Positions 26,294 through 39,516 of a DNA stretch of 64,000 nt are shown here, in pieces (the first letter of the stretch is position 1; each line of letters starts with the position of its first letter). A program made the translations under genes and the position numbers. The DNA is taken from NCBI GenBank assembly GCA_036583965.1, contig JAZBQD010000027.1, forward strand, positions 23,133,001 through 23,197,000, read 5' to 3'. The notes beneath the pieces were generated by a model. That model worked only from the letters and a program-made list of their open reading frames with translations, ran no database searches and was not told the DNA's origin. Source of the DNA: Prunella strophiata (lineage: Eukaryota > Chordata > Aves > Passeriformes > Prunellidae).

Positions 26294-29200
26294 AGTTACT
26301 TTTGAGAATTTCAAAACTCTTAAAATTTATTTCCTTCAAAAGTGAAATTTTGGAGAAAAGAGAATTGGTTGTTCTGGAAAGAAAACACTTCAAAATATCA
26401 GTTTTTCAGGGAACAGATGTAGCAACCAATTTTTTTTTGTCTTAAGGCTGCAGAATCTAAAATTAGGTACTGAACACATTTTTTATTCTAGTGACCATTC
26501 ACTACTGCAGCCTGGCAGGTTCATCTGAGTCATTTCAAGCCTAACGTTTTTTTTTCTTTCTAAATACTACTTTATTAATGGCTGAGGATAAAATTATTTA
26601 TCAAGCTGAGATTTTCCCACAAGAAGAAGGGAAGGCAGAGTAAAGAATCTCAAGTTATTGGCTCCCAGGCACTGGGGAGAGCAGAGTGTGTTCCCCAGGC
26701 ATGGGCTCCTTCCTGGGCATATCCTGAATATCTACAGCACCTGGCACCTCTGGAAGATACCCAGTTCTGGCTCTGAAGCAGAAAAGGGCTCTTGTCTTGC
26801 TTCACTTATCCCCAGTTAGAGGATACAACATTCCAATGTCTAATGTAAATTCAGATTATACCTTTTAACCAAACATGTGGCATGATTATATAAAACATCT
26901 TCTCAGTCTGGCTATACTGAGTTTGTTAATGTTTTCCTACTCTCACATGCAATTATACCAGCCAGCAATAACGTCAACTTTAATTAAATTTCATCTTGTG
27001 ACAACATCCACTATTTTAAAGCCTGACTCAATTAAGTTGTTACTAATGCCTTCTTTTTTTAACCAGATTGCTCTCTTTCACTCAAAGGTCTGCACTTAAA
27101 TATAGAAGGATCAACAGCAAACACTATAGTTGAGATTACAGAACTGTGTTTATTTTCTCTTTCCTCAGCTTTTGATTAAAAGGCATGATATTTCCTGTGA
27201 TCAGTATGAGCTTGAAAGTGAATGCTTTATTAGTTCCACCAAAAATAACCACACCTTAGAGCTGGGAAAAAATGTATGTCTTCATAATCGTATTCTACTG
27301 CTGGGGGGTTTCTGTGGGTTGGTTTTTTTTTGTTGGTTTTTTTTTTTTTTAACAGCACTACAACTGAAACAGCTCAAAGTTTAAAGCTAAAGTTTACCAT
27401 TGCAATAGTTTTCACTTGAAAATAGTTGTGGCTTTCTTTCTGATGGATATTGCTCTCAAACACACTGTTTTACAGATATAAGTCTTTGCCACAAAGGTGC
27501 TACCTCCAAAACTCCTACAAGGTGCAGTTCCACCTTCAGCTGACCTTCCAGTAACATTTGCAGTGATTTACTGTGCATGTGCTTGGGTCTGAGGTGCATA
27601 GCAATTAGCAAGAAAAGACAAAAATTGCTCAGGCTGCCTGGACCATAAGGACTTGAACAGAGGAAATTTGAAGATGAAAAGGGTCTGCAGTATGACCCCT
27701 GTAACTTTGCTGTCATGTGCTAACTGACCGAGCTGCATACCACAGAGAAATTATTCCTTGGCAGGGACATCACAGGCATATCTTCGGAACACAACAATTA
27801 TTTTCCCAGAAAAAAAACAACATGCTGTGATTTGCCTCCAATGGTAACACTTTGGTGGAAAAAAAACCTGTGCCAACAAATGGTTTTTCATCTTAAAATC
27901 CAAGGATGGATATCCCACTTTAAACCAAACAAAAACCAAACCCATTTGTGAATGGCTCCAGTCTTGCAGGTTTTTTCACACCAACTCATGCATAGAACGC
28001 ACTAAGTGTATGACAATCCTAAAATCAACTATTCTTAGACCTTTTTTTAAAAAAGAACAAGGATTTGCATTTATCATTTTAAGCATGTCCCTTTCTAAAG
28101 TTCATTAAATCCTTCTTCTAGTCTGGCAATACAGATCACTGGTACATAACAAAAGTAATTACTTCTCTGCAGCATTACCTTTTTATTTATATATTTCTTT
28201 ATCCTCTGCATTTTTTCCTCCAAGTAAGCACTTTCAATCTTTTAAATCCCCTTCCTATGGAACACTTTCCTCATCTCTAATCATTTAATCATCTGAATAT
28301 GCATCTCCTCTATTCATGTTTAGGAAGGGTATTACTGTGAATCCTTGGACTTTGTGATGCTGTAAGCTATGCTGGCTGTCACTTCTTAAGAAGGCTGCAA
28401 ACCTGAATTTTCTAACATCTCATATTTTAGTATTTTATGAAGGAAGGGAATGTTTAGGGCCCAATAATTTCTAGCAGGCAGTGTTCCAGAGGCAAAGAAG
28501 TCAATTAGAAGAAAGGAGCTAGGCAGTATCCTGTTTAAAAATCAGGGTGTTCAGAGATTTTAAAGGCTTATTGCATGGATTAGTGAGAAATTTTATCAGG
28601 GTGTACACAAATTAATCAGGGACAATTATAAAAGTTGTTCCTGGAGATGAAGCTGAGCTGGCTGTTGGAGATGACTCCTAGCAGCATTTGTCCAGGTTAA
28701 GACCAAGCTGTGCTTGGTGCACTAAAGAGAGTACACACAGTACCTGTAATTTCATGATGCCCATGAGGTCAGGTTAAAGGCCAGCACTAACAGTTTCATT
28801 GCAGGTGCTATCACAGCAAAATCTGACTTTAGGGCTGTGCTGAAGCCGAGGGCAGAACAAGATGTTTCACCGTGCCCCAAGCTCAGATGCAGCATCCTGC
28901 CCCTTCCCACAGTGCAGATAATCAGTGGTTGGGTTTAGGAGTAGAAATCTATTTGTGACAGCCCAGCTCTGAGGGAGGATGATTTACCACCGTGCCACAG
29001 CTGGACTGTTTCTCATTAGAAAGTCATTTAACACTAGCTTAGTTTTTTCTCCGGTACATTACAGAGCAAACACCCTCAGATGTTTTATCAGAGACCTTCA
29101 TTTTGGGAGATGATCTGCCCTGGCACATACTTGTATCTACACAGCTCAGATGACAAAATCAGGACTTACTCTTGTATCTTTACAAGCTCCATTTCTGTCC

Positions 29201-32200
29201 ATTATGTTCAAATAAACAGCAGGAATGAGAGGGGAACCTAACAAGGTCACTGCATCTCATCCTGCAGGGTAATAAAAACACCCCTGATAGAAAGATAGCA
29301 CAAACCCTTGGAGTGATTTTCTGCCACTGCTTTTTACACCACCTTCTTGCTATCAGAGCACCTGGCAAGAGAGGGCCTGGTGTGATTTTATCCTTTACTT
29401 TTGGAGTGTTACTCTAAAACCTGTTAGATCCTTTGTTCAGTATATTCCTCAATGCTGAAAAACAATACAAAATGTGTGTTTATTGAAAATAATGCCTTAA
29501 TATTCTACCCTTTTACAAAACCAGGCTGGGAACAAGAAGCAGAAATTGGCCTGGCTTTTCTGCAGCACACAGGATTCATGTCACTGCAGAGTCTGGATCT
29601 TTATTTTCCAGAAGAATTCTGTTGTGTCTTGATAGCTTAATCAACACAAAATGCCACATTGTTGGTTTTACAGCAAAGCTGAAGTTTGCTGTGTACAAAT
29701 ACAGGGCTTTCAAAACTCCTGACTCCTCTAATCATTGCAGTCAGTCTTTTCAACAACACTTTGCATTACTATACTTGCATATTTTGACTGAGGCGTCAGC
29801 AAAACATAAGCAAGTTTTCTTAAAAGGCATCTAAAATGGCAAGAAATAATAATTTTCTCTCCACTGTTTACCACATTTCTCAGTAAAACTTTCAAAACAG
29901 ATCAGACAAGCTACACAATACACAGTTGCAGACATGAACAGTCATATACTCCTGAATAATAAAAGGTATAGCCACAAGTACTTGATTACAACATTTGCAA
30001 AGCTGGCCCTACAAGTTCAAAAATATTAATATTCTTTCACAAAATGGCATAAAAATGACAAACTGGAAGCTAAGATTTTAAAAAATGGGGAAAAAAAGAA
30101 AACTACAAGACAAAATGACTCAATCTTGGAAAGATTTTGTTCAATTATTCAGAAACTATGCTTTGTGTTTGGAAATTTTATCACAAGTTCTTCCCTAAGT
30201 GGAACAGAGATTGTTAACAAAATGTCTCTTAAATAATGTTTATGTAACCACTAGTATGTGGTTTCTGCTGCTGCTGCTTGACCAATTATTTTTCATAAAT
30301 CTAAAAGTTTGGCTTGCTTCCATCTTAAAAATAAAGTACACATCAAACCCTACGTTGATGCTAATACTTGGACCCTTCAGCAATAATTTGCTGGATATCT
30401 GTGCATCTTTGCAACAAATGTTTGTTGCAGGGCATAGTTTACATTCCTGATGTCAAATTTTGTTCCATTCCTAATAAATTATAGATTATAGTTTTAGCAA
30501 CACTGTTATTGAAGCAGATAGTGTTTGATTCAATACATTAAAATCCAATTATATTCCTACATCATAAGTGGATAATAATTGCTTTATTATTAAAACATGG
30601 CTTTCATTCTGACAGTGTTTAATGCCTTTTCTGAAATCAGTGCAGCACAATAATATTGACAGAAAAGCTAAAGGTTATATGGACAGCAAAATGTCATGTG
30701 TTATCATTACACAACACAGAAAAGGTTTCCATTTATAGATTTCATTATCAACTGTGTTTTATGTTCAAAATATTTAATCTGTCTTTTTTATCTCAGAATC
30801 CCATGTTGACCTTCATCTTAAGGAGGATTTAAACTGCATACAATGCTGCTGTTCAATCATCTTTATTTTAGTTTTCCTGAAAATAGTCTATTAAAAAAAC
30901 AAAATCAAAATGTCACATTTATTATTAATTTTCTTTCCTTTCTGTCATTGTGCCTATTTTTTAAAAAAAAAAAGATGGTGAGTCTGGCTGGTTGAGACTC
31001 CCAATACTCACACTGCCTTTGCACACAGACTGAGCTGTACACCTGCAGCCATCTAGAAGTGAGGACTTCAGCCTATGTGTTCCAAACATATTCAGGATAA
31101 CCTGCATAAATGTTCCCTGTACAGTCTGGGTGATCAAGGGGGTGGATTCTCCTGCCAATTTGAACTTTACATAAAAAAGCATTTTAAGGATCCCTCTCAC
31201 AGTGCAATTATTACACCTGTGATGATGTTCTAAAGAAAGCTTTATTCCAACTTGGTGACTCTTGGCTGTCTTCTGTTCCCTTCCTGGCTGGTGAGCAGTA
31301 AAATGTAAAAGAGCTTGCAAGGTTTGAATGTCTGTGCTTCCATAAACTCATGGCTCCAGAAGGCAGTTCTTTAGAGATTGAAATAGGATTTTGTTGGAAA
31401 CAAAGATGATAAAAGTAGCTAGATTACTTCTAGTAGGTTTTTTGAGAAATGCTATTATATAAGCATAGAAAATATATAAATACCTTCAGCCAAAAAACTC
31501 CAACAACAACAAAGTGAATGGAAAGATAAGAGGATTAAGGGGACAATCAACAGGAAGAGTTCACTAACCTTGCCTTGTCCCCCGTGGAAGCTGGCAAAGA
31601 GCCACTGACTCTCATGGAGATGTGTCAATCAGAGAGCTAAGGACTTGATCTATCATATGCACATTTTATATTGACCCTATGATATACATGAAATAAAACT
31701 TAGAAAAAAAAAATCACTTGTATGGTTTTAGGAAGTTCTAGTGATACAAACACAGACTACAATACATCTTAGAGATACAGAGGAAGTTATTTTCAAAGTA
31801 GTGTGTAGAAATTGGGTTAACAAATAACATTACCAAGTGTTTGTGCAAACCACAACACTAAACCCACTTTAAAAACTGCTTAATCTTAATTCCACTGACT
31901 GCCAGTGTGCCCAAGGGCCTTCATTACCAAAAAGGGTTGCAGTACTTAAGAGCTTTACACAAAACAGAGGAAAGTTCGTGGAATGCCAACTTCTGAAGGT
32001 CTTTTGCTACATTCCTATGCTCAGGACAATGGAGAGGAAATCAGATCCCTGCAAACTGGGCTTGCAAAAAAATACTGTGCATGCAGCATAGTGTCCAGCC
32101 ACAGTGAAGTGCTGGAAAGCCTTATGGCACAGCTCTTGGGATTCTCTCCACAGCAGGTAACAGCCCACTCTAAAATCATGGGAAGAGTCATATGAGATTG

Positions 32201-33579
32201 TGTAACACTGGAATAGACTCAATGCCTGTGGCTGCAACACTCTCTGGCTTGTGTTTTTCAAAAGTTTCAGGACACAGGATATCTAGAGAGCCAGTAAACA
32301 AAGCACATTTCAGTGAAGACCTGAAAGACCTGGTCAATCTGGAATACACAGGATCCTAAACCTTGGCTGCCTTTCATCCTGCTCTGTCTGAATAGGCTCA
32401 GCCAGTGCCCAGCTCCAGAGAGACAGGGAGATGTGAATGCTGATTGCTGCAGGTGCTGGAGTGACTCATGGAGCTCATTCCCAAAGCTGCTCTTCCTCAC
32501 AGTTAGGACCAGATACAAAACACATTGAAGGCTGAATTATTTGTCTTAGAAGCTATAAAAGGGTCTTACAGCTATGATCTTTCCTGTAGACATCTTTCCA
32601 ATATATATCTATGATTTGACAGGGAAGGCACTCATGAAAAATGACTGTAGGTCAGGTGAATCCAAACTAAATCTGGATTATGGGTGAAGGAGATTAAGAG
32701 AAGATATTTGCTCCTTCAGTTCAAGACTTCAAATTCCTTCTGGACACATGTTATTTACAGACACTGAGATGATCAGATCAGTCCATTGGTGTGATTTACA
32801 CCCACCACCAGTAATGTTCTGTTCTGAATTCTGCATTAAGCAGAACAGTACAAGTATTTCAATTTTGTTTTGATGGGTTTGATACTGTCAGCTCTAGGAT
32901 TTTTGTCTTCCTTTTCTGCTGTTCTAAACAGTCTGTTTAGAAATACAGTGACCAGCTGGCATACCCGTTATAAGAGGGGAAAAAAAAAGCAAGCATTTGT
33001 TATTACTTTGGCTTTTCTTCAAAAAAAAAAAAAAAAACAAAACATATTCAAAGCCAAACAGAGAGAAGACAATATGAAGAACTTTCTAAACAAAGCTGAT
33101 CAATCAATACATTTTCCAATAGTCATAAGGAAGCTGTATCACCCTACAAAATGATGATGGAAACCACGTTACAACAAAGCCCTCTCGGAAGTGGTCTTGA
33201 TAAGTTTTCAAGCTTTTATTTGATGGGAAAATTAATAAACAACTTCTGATGCATAGTGGGCATCTCTGTTTTGCTCTTATTGGTGCATGACCTAGAGCAA
33301 GTCAGAAATTCAGAACACAGACCTCACTATGAGAGATGCATCTTCTGAAGCAAACACATCCTCTGCACTCTTTCTCTACAAGAATTTCTTTGTACTTCAC
33401 AATATAGACAGATTAAAACAAAGTGCTGCAATTTTAATAAGTGTGTATTTGCTAGGTCGCTTCCTGGTAAAAATGAAATCTGGAGTTATTACAAATGTCC
33501 TGCATTATTGCTTTGATAGTAATGCAAATTTTGGGCCTTATTGTACCCATTAGTCCTAATAAGACCTAAAACTTGCAGT

Positions 33580-33712
33580 AAGTAAATAAGATTAATTTTA
33601 GTATTAATATTCAATATTAATTACGATTTATTGATATTATAGAATAATAATATCTATTATTATAGATAATATAATAATTATATTATTATATTATAATAGA
33701 ATATAATACTGA
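33580..33712. repeat. AT-rich block with inverted repeats
   Basis: Almost pure A/T over about 130 bases. TATCTAT and ATAGATA (33651-33668) form a short perfect hairpin with a four-base loop. The following TAATATAATAATTATATTATTATATTA is close to self-complementary. It could extrude a cruciform or act as an easily melted element. It ends about 190 bases before the CpG island. Confidence 0.75.
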
Positions 33713-33899
33713 TCAATTTACATGAAATTGATTTCAAGATGAACATGCCCCCGTGGACAGAAGTCAGCATAATAATTTCAATGACCCAGACATCACTGTT
33801 TTCAAACACGGATAGGAACTTTTGAGGGCAGGAGTGAGAGCAGTGAGATTTTGGCTTTAACGGGACCGTGAGCAACACCTTCAGCAGTCAATCATCTGC

Positions 33900-34250
33900 T
33901 GTCCGCAGAATGCAGAAGACAGCGGGTTTAAGGATGCTGCCAGCTCCGGCGGGGCTGTGACCGTCAGAGGGCGGCTGGAGCCGGCGGGGAGGGCTCGGGG
34001 AACACCGCGGCTCCCGGCACTGCAGGGAGCCCGGAGCCAGCGGCAAGGCACGGGGAGCAGGCAGGGCACGGCGGGGTCGGAGCAGCGGGAACAGGCGCTG
34101 GAAAGCAGCCGGAGATGCCGGCAGGAGGAGCTTTGCCCAGCGCGCTGCCCGCGGAGCAGGAGCCGCTGCTGCCGTCCAAGCGCCCCGAGAGTTCGAGCGA
34201 GGCCACTCCTGGCCGCAGCTTGTCCTGCAGTGCCTCATGGTGCTCTGCAG
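33900..34250. promoter_or_regulatory. CpG island, candidate promoter or first exon
   Basis: About 350 bases that are strongly GC-rich, with roughly 33 CpG dinucleotides by hand count, in a window that is otherwise AT-rich and CpG-depleted. In vertebrates, CpG retention at this density usually marks a germline-unmethylated promoter or enhancer. No TATA box is evident, which is usual for such promoters. The high GC keeps several frames open on both strands, including 136 codons on the minus strand (33888-34298) and 112 on the plus strand (33957-34295), but none resembles a known protein. A separate 50-codon plus-strand frame at 34115-34267 begins at an ATG with G at -3. No strong splice donor was found on either strand, so the transcript direction is unknown. 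It may drive a long non-coding RNA or an upstream exon of a gene outside the window. A GC-rich unrecognised repeat is the main alternative. Confidence 0.7.
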
Positions 34251-37227
34251 ATTGTTTGTCCTTCTAATCAGCCTGAGGTTTTGCTTTCTATTTAACAAAG
34301 TCGCTCTAAGCCTGTTCGGCTGCTGAGTTGGCAGTCTCCTAATTCTTGCACTAACAGACAGAGCTCTGTAAAATCCCTACCGTGCATTTCTCAGAGACAG
34401 ATTACCTTAGCTGATCACTTAGAAAGCAGACACCTTTCTATGATCTGTCCCCTGATTTTTTAAGTTTCTCTAAAGCCTTCTGATGTTTACATTCTTGTGC
34501 AGAACTTTCTCACACACTTTCTGTAAATAACTTATTGTTTTGCATTCCTCTATGGAGGAAGAGCAACTTAATGGACTGTTGGGTTGTCCAGTGGCATTGA
34601 GGAGGTGGCACTGTCACCCTCCAATGACACTGGGATTTCAGAAAACTATAAATGGAGTCAGATTTCAATAAACTTTTTCTCTTTTTGCTCTCTCACACCT
34701 TGCAAAGAGCTCCTGTCTGCGTTGTGTCATTTGTGCGCCACAGTGACAATGATCTTTCTTACCAATAATTAAATCACTTCAGGAACAGCTAACCTCCCAA
34801 AAAATGTCAATGTCAGGGTAACTAGTTAAAAGTACACTAAGCCTAAATATTTATGGTAAACTCCCAGAAAAGTCCATGAAAACACTGTCTCTGTTTTCAG
34901 TGTAAATTGCAAATATCCTAAGAGCCCCCACTCCATCTCAATGGAATACAGAGCCTAACATACATCCATACTTAAGGTGCTGATAGAAATGTAATTCTGC
35001 AGATTTGTTTTGTCAAACACTAAGAAAACATTAAAGGGCAGGTACAGATTTCCCAAGATATCTGAAATAAAATATTCAAGCAATTTTCATTGATGGATAT
35101 TAGCCAAAACATTGAAGTTTTCTGAGGAAAAATATTATCTTTCTTGTCCTGATCATTGAGGATAAATGTTTTCCAAGCTTTAACTGTGGCCTGATTTTTC
35201 ACTGAAGAGACAAAATTAGAAACTTGGACAAAATGAACTTTTGTTCAGATGTCTTTTTGTTAAAATGCAAATTGGTACAACTTAATGGATAATTTACAAT
35301 ATTTAGCCCAGCTGTACACGGATATATTGATTTCTTGATCTTGCACCATTGATGAATGTGATTCCCTTGAAAAGATGCAAAAATTGCCTAGAGATGGACA
35401 GGCAAAGAAAAGAAAGGAGACTCAAAAAATGTGTTTTCAGGAGTAGATCAAAGCAGCCCACTGGAGTGAATTGTACACAGTGGTGTTTAATTGATCTTGC
35501 TGCACCTGAAGAGAACAGGGCTCACAGGACCTCAAATTAAGAGCTCTTATTAAACCCAGATGAATTGTGCTCCAGTTTTGTCCAGGACTTCCGTGGCTCC
35601 TGCACTGACAAGCTGATTAGAAGCCCCTGGGGGGGAAGAACTAAAATGAATAAACATTCTGCAAATGTCAGGCACCACAGAACCACTCAGTTAGCTAGTG
35701 ACAGGAAACAATTTCTACTACACCACATCTCAAAATTGAAGGTCCAATAGTTTCCCAGTTTACTCCTTCAGTTTCTTTAAAGGTTCTTATTTACAACAGA
35801 TTTTCACATGCAGTACCTGCATTAGATTGAACTTAAGGTCATGGCAGTGGAAGCCCTTTGCCTTGAAAAGGTGTTTTAGCAACCCAGAATATTTCAGTGG
35901 ATTCTAGACAGCAAAGTGTGGACTAGAGAAAAGGAACCTTCAAAGGATGTAACTAGATAAAATTTTTGAGAAAAGCCAGCAAATACTGGAAAGCAAATTT
36001 TCAGAGTATTTGAAGAAAGACAGCTAAAGAGCAGACAATTACTCAATTACCTTCTAACAGACAGCTTTGGGGATTTTTTCCACATAACTCCAACTTTTTT
36101 CATTTGTTCCTTTCTTCATGCTCTTTTTTTGGGCTTGCAAATTGCATGCGAACACCTTTAAAGTTGCACTGATCAACTGGAGCTCAAAGGAAGAGTCCAT
36201 TCATTACAGGACAGTGACAGGACTGGGGAAAGGGAACAGGGCTGACTTTCTGTGAATGATCATCAAAACTCTTCTGTCCCAAATTCAGGATCAATTCACA
36301 AAGAGGCTTCAAGAAACTACCAGGTAATTAATTAATTAATACATTGTCCTGAATCTAGGTTCAATTCTAAATTGTACCATTAACTTCCTTATTTTCCTGA
36401 ATGTGTGAATCAAATCCCTTGTTCTAGACAGAAATCCAGATAGATTAATTTCTATATCAGTCTGTTTAAAGGTGCCATATTTAGTCCCAGTTTCACAGAA
36501 ACATTAATTTACACTTCCAAAAGTGACTGCCATCATAAAATCAGGGCTGTGTTTTGTTGCCATTGAATACCTCAAGCACAATTTTTAAATCATTATGTTC
36601 AAAGACCCTCTATTAATTACAAAAGAAATTAAATATGTAGATTACATAAGCAAAGTACCTCTGATCATTCTTTTCTGCTGAAAAAGACCACAGATTTTCA
36701 AGTCAATTGAAGCCTGTTAATTCATGTGAGAGAAAATATCTTGTTGGATATTTCACATATCATGACAAGCCAATCGAGAGTAATTGACTGGATTTTATTT
36801 GAAAACATATTGTAGAGCATTAATGAACACACCAATGCAATAAGCTGCAGCTGCTTCTTGACAACAGTGTGCAGAAAACTATGAATTTCTTACATCTCTG
36901 ATTAGCAAAGTCCTGTTTCACACCTTTGGTTACTAAGAAAGGTTATATTTGCCAGAGAGACTGCTTTTTTTTCAGTCTATGACCCACAAATCTTAGTGAC
37001 TGGCAAAGAAAACATTTTGACTATTCAGCTCAATTCAAGACCAGCTTTAGTTGAGCCAAATTCTCCTTTCCACTATTCAAAAAAAAAAAAAAAAAAAAAA
37101 CCAAAACCTCAGAAGAATTGGTAAGGCCCAATGGAGAACTTGCTTGAGAGAAGTCAGATGATGATTTTAAAGAGTCAACAGCATTGTGTGGTAGTTATTT
37201 GACACTTTGCCATTGATCAAGAAGTAT
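34251..37227. other. Intergenic DNA or transcript body, no gene seen
   Basis: No coding exon was recognised downstream of the CpG island on the plus side. A (TAAT)4 microsatellite lies at 36325-36341. Open frames near 35350-35750 are short, and no family was recognised. Confidence 0.55.
37079..37100. repeat. Poly(A) run, 22 bases
   Basis: An uninterrupted A22 run, followed by CCAAAACC. It ends about 130 bases before a CR1 end but belongs to no recognised element. Confidence 0.9.
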
Positions 37228-37425
37228 AGGTTCATCCACAAAATCATAAGGGTTAGAAAAGACCTTCAGGATCAAGTTCAGCCTTCAACCAAACACTCAC
37301 CTTGTCACCCAAAGCTTGGCACTGAGTGCCACCTCCAGCCATTACCTGAACACCTCCAGGGACAGTGCCTCCAGCACTTCCCTGGGCACCCCCTTCCAGT
37401 GTGTACCTGCTCCATCTCACTCATT
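37228..37425 (-). mobile_element. CR1 LINE fragment, 3' end, minus strand
   Basis: On the plus strand this reads as the reverse complement of a CR1 3' end. ACAAAATCATAAGGGTTAG is followed by AAAAGACCTTCAGGATCAAG, then a GAACACCTCCAGGGACAGTG block and CACTTCCCTGGGCACCC. These are the standard CR1 blocks in that order, so the element points to the minus strand. The ATTCTATGATT-like terminal repeats are mostly gone. An 80-codon plus-strand frame over it is an artefact. Confidence 0.85.
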
Positions 37426-39439
37426 TACCTAATGCCAGTGGCCATCTAGGACTGATTTCAAAACACTCATGGCATCAGTTATCTCTCTGCAGACAAGTGC
37501 TTTCCTAACAACTAATGCAGAAAAATAATTGTCTGCCACATCAAATCTTATTTTTCAAAATGGACAGCTCTATTCTATTGGTCCCCTTATAGGAGAAAAA
37601 TAAACAAACAGAAAAAAACCCAAAACAATCCCACATAACACCAACAACCAGAAAACCACACACAACTCGGAAATCACCCAAACATCTGCCAAAAACTTTT
37701 CTGAGAGGAAATTGTCTCCTCACCCATTCTCATTTAGTTTTGTCATTAACGTGCACATATCCTCTCATGCTCCCAATGAAAGCAGTGTTTTCCTTGTCAC
37801 CAGAAAATAACATCCAATGGCTTAGACTGCGTGGCTGTTTATGTACCTAAGGCAATTGTTAGCAAACAATTTCGATTTTCAGTAGTTGCTGTGCAGGTTA
37901 CATTCTTGGCTCCCACTGGAAAGAGTAATGAGTTATGCAATAAAAATACACTCTGGCATAAATTACACCAGTCTGCCACATGCTGCTTTCAAATTACAGC
38001 TGTAAAATACACTATATTTGTCCAACAGTTATTGCTTTGAATTGCTGCAAATCTCCCTGATTTGGGGCCAGAAGCCTGAATCTTACCAAGGTCTGTGCTT
38101 AACATTTCATAATTCTTTAATCAATGTTCTCTTTCTACAGAGAGCCCACCATTGTTATTGTCATATGATTTTTACTGAAAATTCTTACAAACCAGTAGTA
38201 TTATTTCCAGAGCTGACAGGTCATGAAACCCCTGAAGCTGTCATTAAAATTCAAAAACATTCTCTCATGAACGATTTCATTCTATATATACATTGCTGCA
38301 GGGTGGCTCAAAATATGACAGGTGTAAGCCCAAAAATACACCTGACCTGCATTTTAATTTTGTCTTTCTCATAATCATATTTCAAAAGAGTTTCCTTTCT
38401 CAAAGTCATTTCTAATAACAACATTATAAACACTCTCAGATCCATAAATAATTGCTACTCCTTTTCCAGCTCATAATGGACTTTCTTTTAAAAGATAGCT
38501 GTCTGTAAAGGGCTTTTTCCATTTTAAAATTGCACTTTCTTCTTAATACCTTGTACTTAATGCTTTTTGGAGAAAGGCAGCCTAGGATTTTATTCAAAGC
38601 ATATTCCCAAAATCCTTGTCTACACATAATGTGCACTCTTTAAATTGGAAAGGAGGCTGGCTCTAAGGCTCACTGGAGATGGAAAGAACTTGCCTTTGAT
38701 TATTATCATCCTTGCTTCTCAGTAACTATCTCCTTCCTTTTTAATAATAACAAAGCCCTACCTTTGGTTATCCTTGACCTTGTTTTTTAACTTTTCTCTA
38801 CCCCAAAGGTAAACACCTAGAGACTGGATTTTATGCCTCAGGATTGTGCTTTAATCCAGTATTACAGATAAAAACCCAGAAAACACTAGATGCATGTCAA
38901 TAGAGAATTCCAGCTTATGGTAATGAGGCCAAAACCTCACCCTACATATTTTTGTTTTTCTTGCCATTTAAAGCATGGAGACCTTTAATTTACACAATTA
39001 CACAAACAGGCATAAGGTTCTCAATTTAAATATTACACAGCCAAAAATCTGCTCTTGGAGCCTTGAGCTCCCTGGCACAGGTTTGGATTCTTGGTAAAGA
39101 AAATACCAGCTGGGAAAATCAGCCCTTAGTAGGGGATCTTTAGGACTGTGGAGTTATCCTGGTACACATCTATCCAGCCATGCCAGTGAAAAGTGTCAGG
39201 AATGAAATATCCATGTGTGACCTGGTTCAAAATGTCTTATCCCCCTCAGATGCACAAGGTGTTATAGGTCCTGCTGTCTCTGACAGTGTTTTGCAGGCAG
39301 CTTGTAGGATCAGGTAGGGTGGGCACATCTGCATAAACTAGGGAGCCACACTCACATTGATCTCACTCAATTCCCATAAATATTTGCCCAGAGACAAGTG
39401 GCCTTGGAGACACTCAGGACATGGAAAAGCAGAGCCCTG
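37426..39439. other. Intergenic DNA, no gene seen
   Basis: No coding or RNA gene was recognised. A/C-rich low-complexity DNA occurs at about 37600-37680. Confidence 0.65.
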
Positions 39440-39516
39440 CTAACCTGATTCAGTTTTGAAGTTTGACAAGATGAATGGCACAGAGACCTTCCAACCTTAA
39501 TTATTCCCTGTGGAAA
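39440..39516 (+). mobile_element. Possible CR1 LINE 3' terminus, strongly decayed
   Basis: GTTTGACAAGATGAATGGCACAGAGACC followed by TTCCAACCTTAATTATTCC resembles the last part of CR1 elements, where a GGACTAGATGACC block precedes CCTTCCAACC and the terminal ATTCTATG repeats. Only about 75 bases match and no upstream CR1 block is clear. Confidence 0.45.

Larger units (their letters stand above)
20263..33579. other. Intergenic DNA, no gene seen
   Basis: About 13 kb without a convincing coding frame or RNA gene. It holds simple sequence: (CA)n at 21138-21152, a C10 run at 25388-25397, T-rich DNA at about 27321-27350, A12 at 30963-30974 and A17 at 33021-33037. The larger items inside it are listed separately. 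Open frames are under about 120 codons and without motifs. Confidence 0.65.

Noticed and set aside
33888..34298. 136-codon minus-strand frame over the CpG island
   Set aside because: High GC removes stop codons in many frames on both strands. The composition is Pro/Ala/Arg-rich with no motif.
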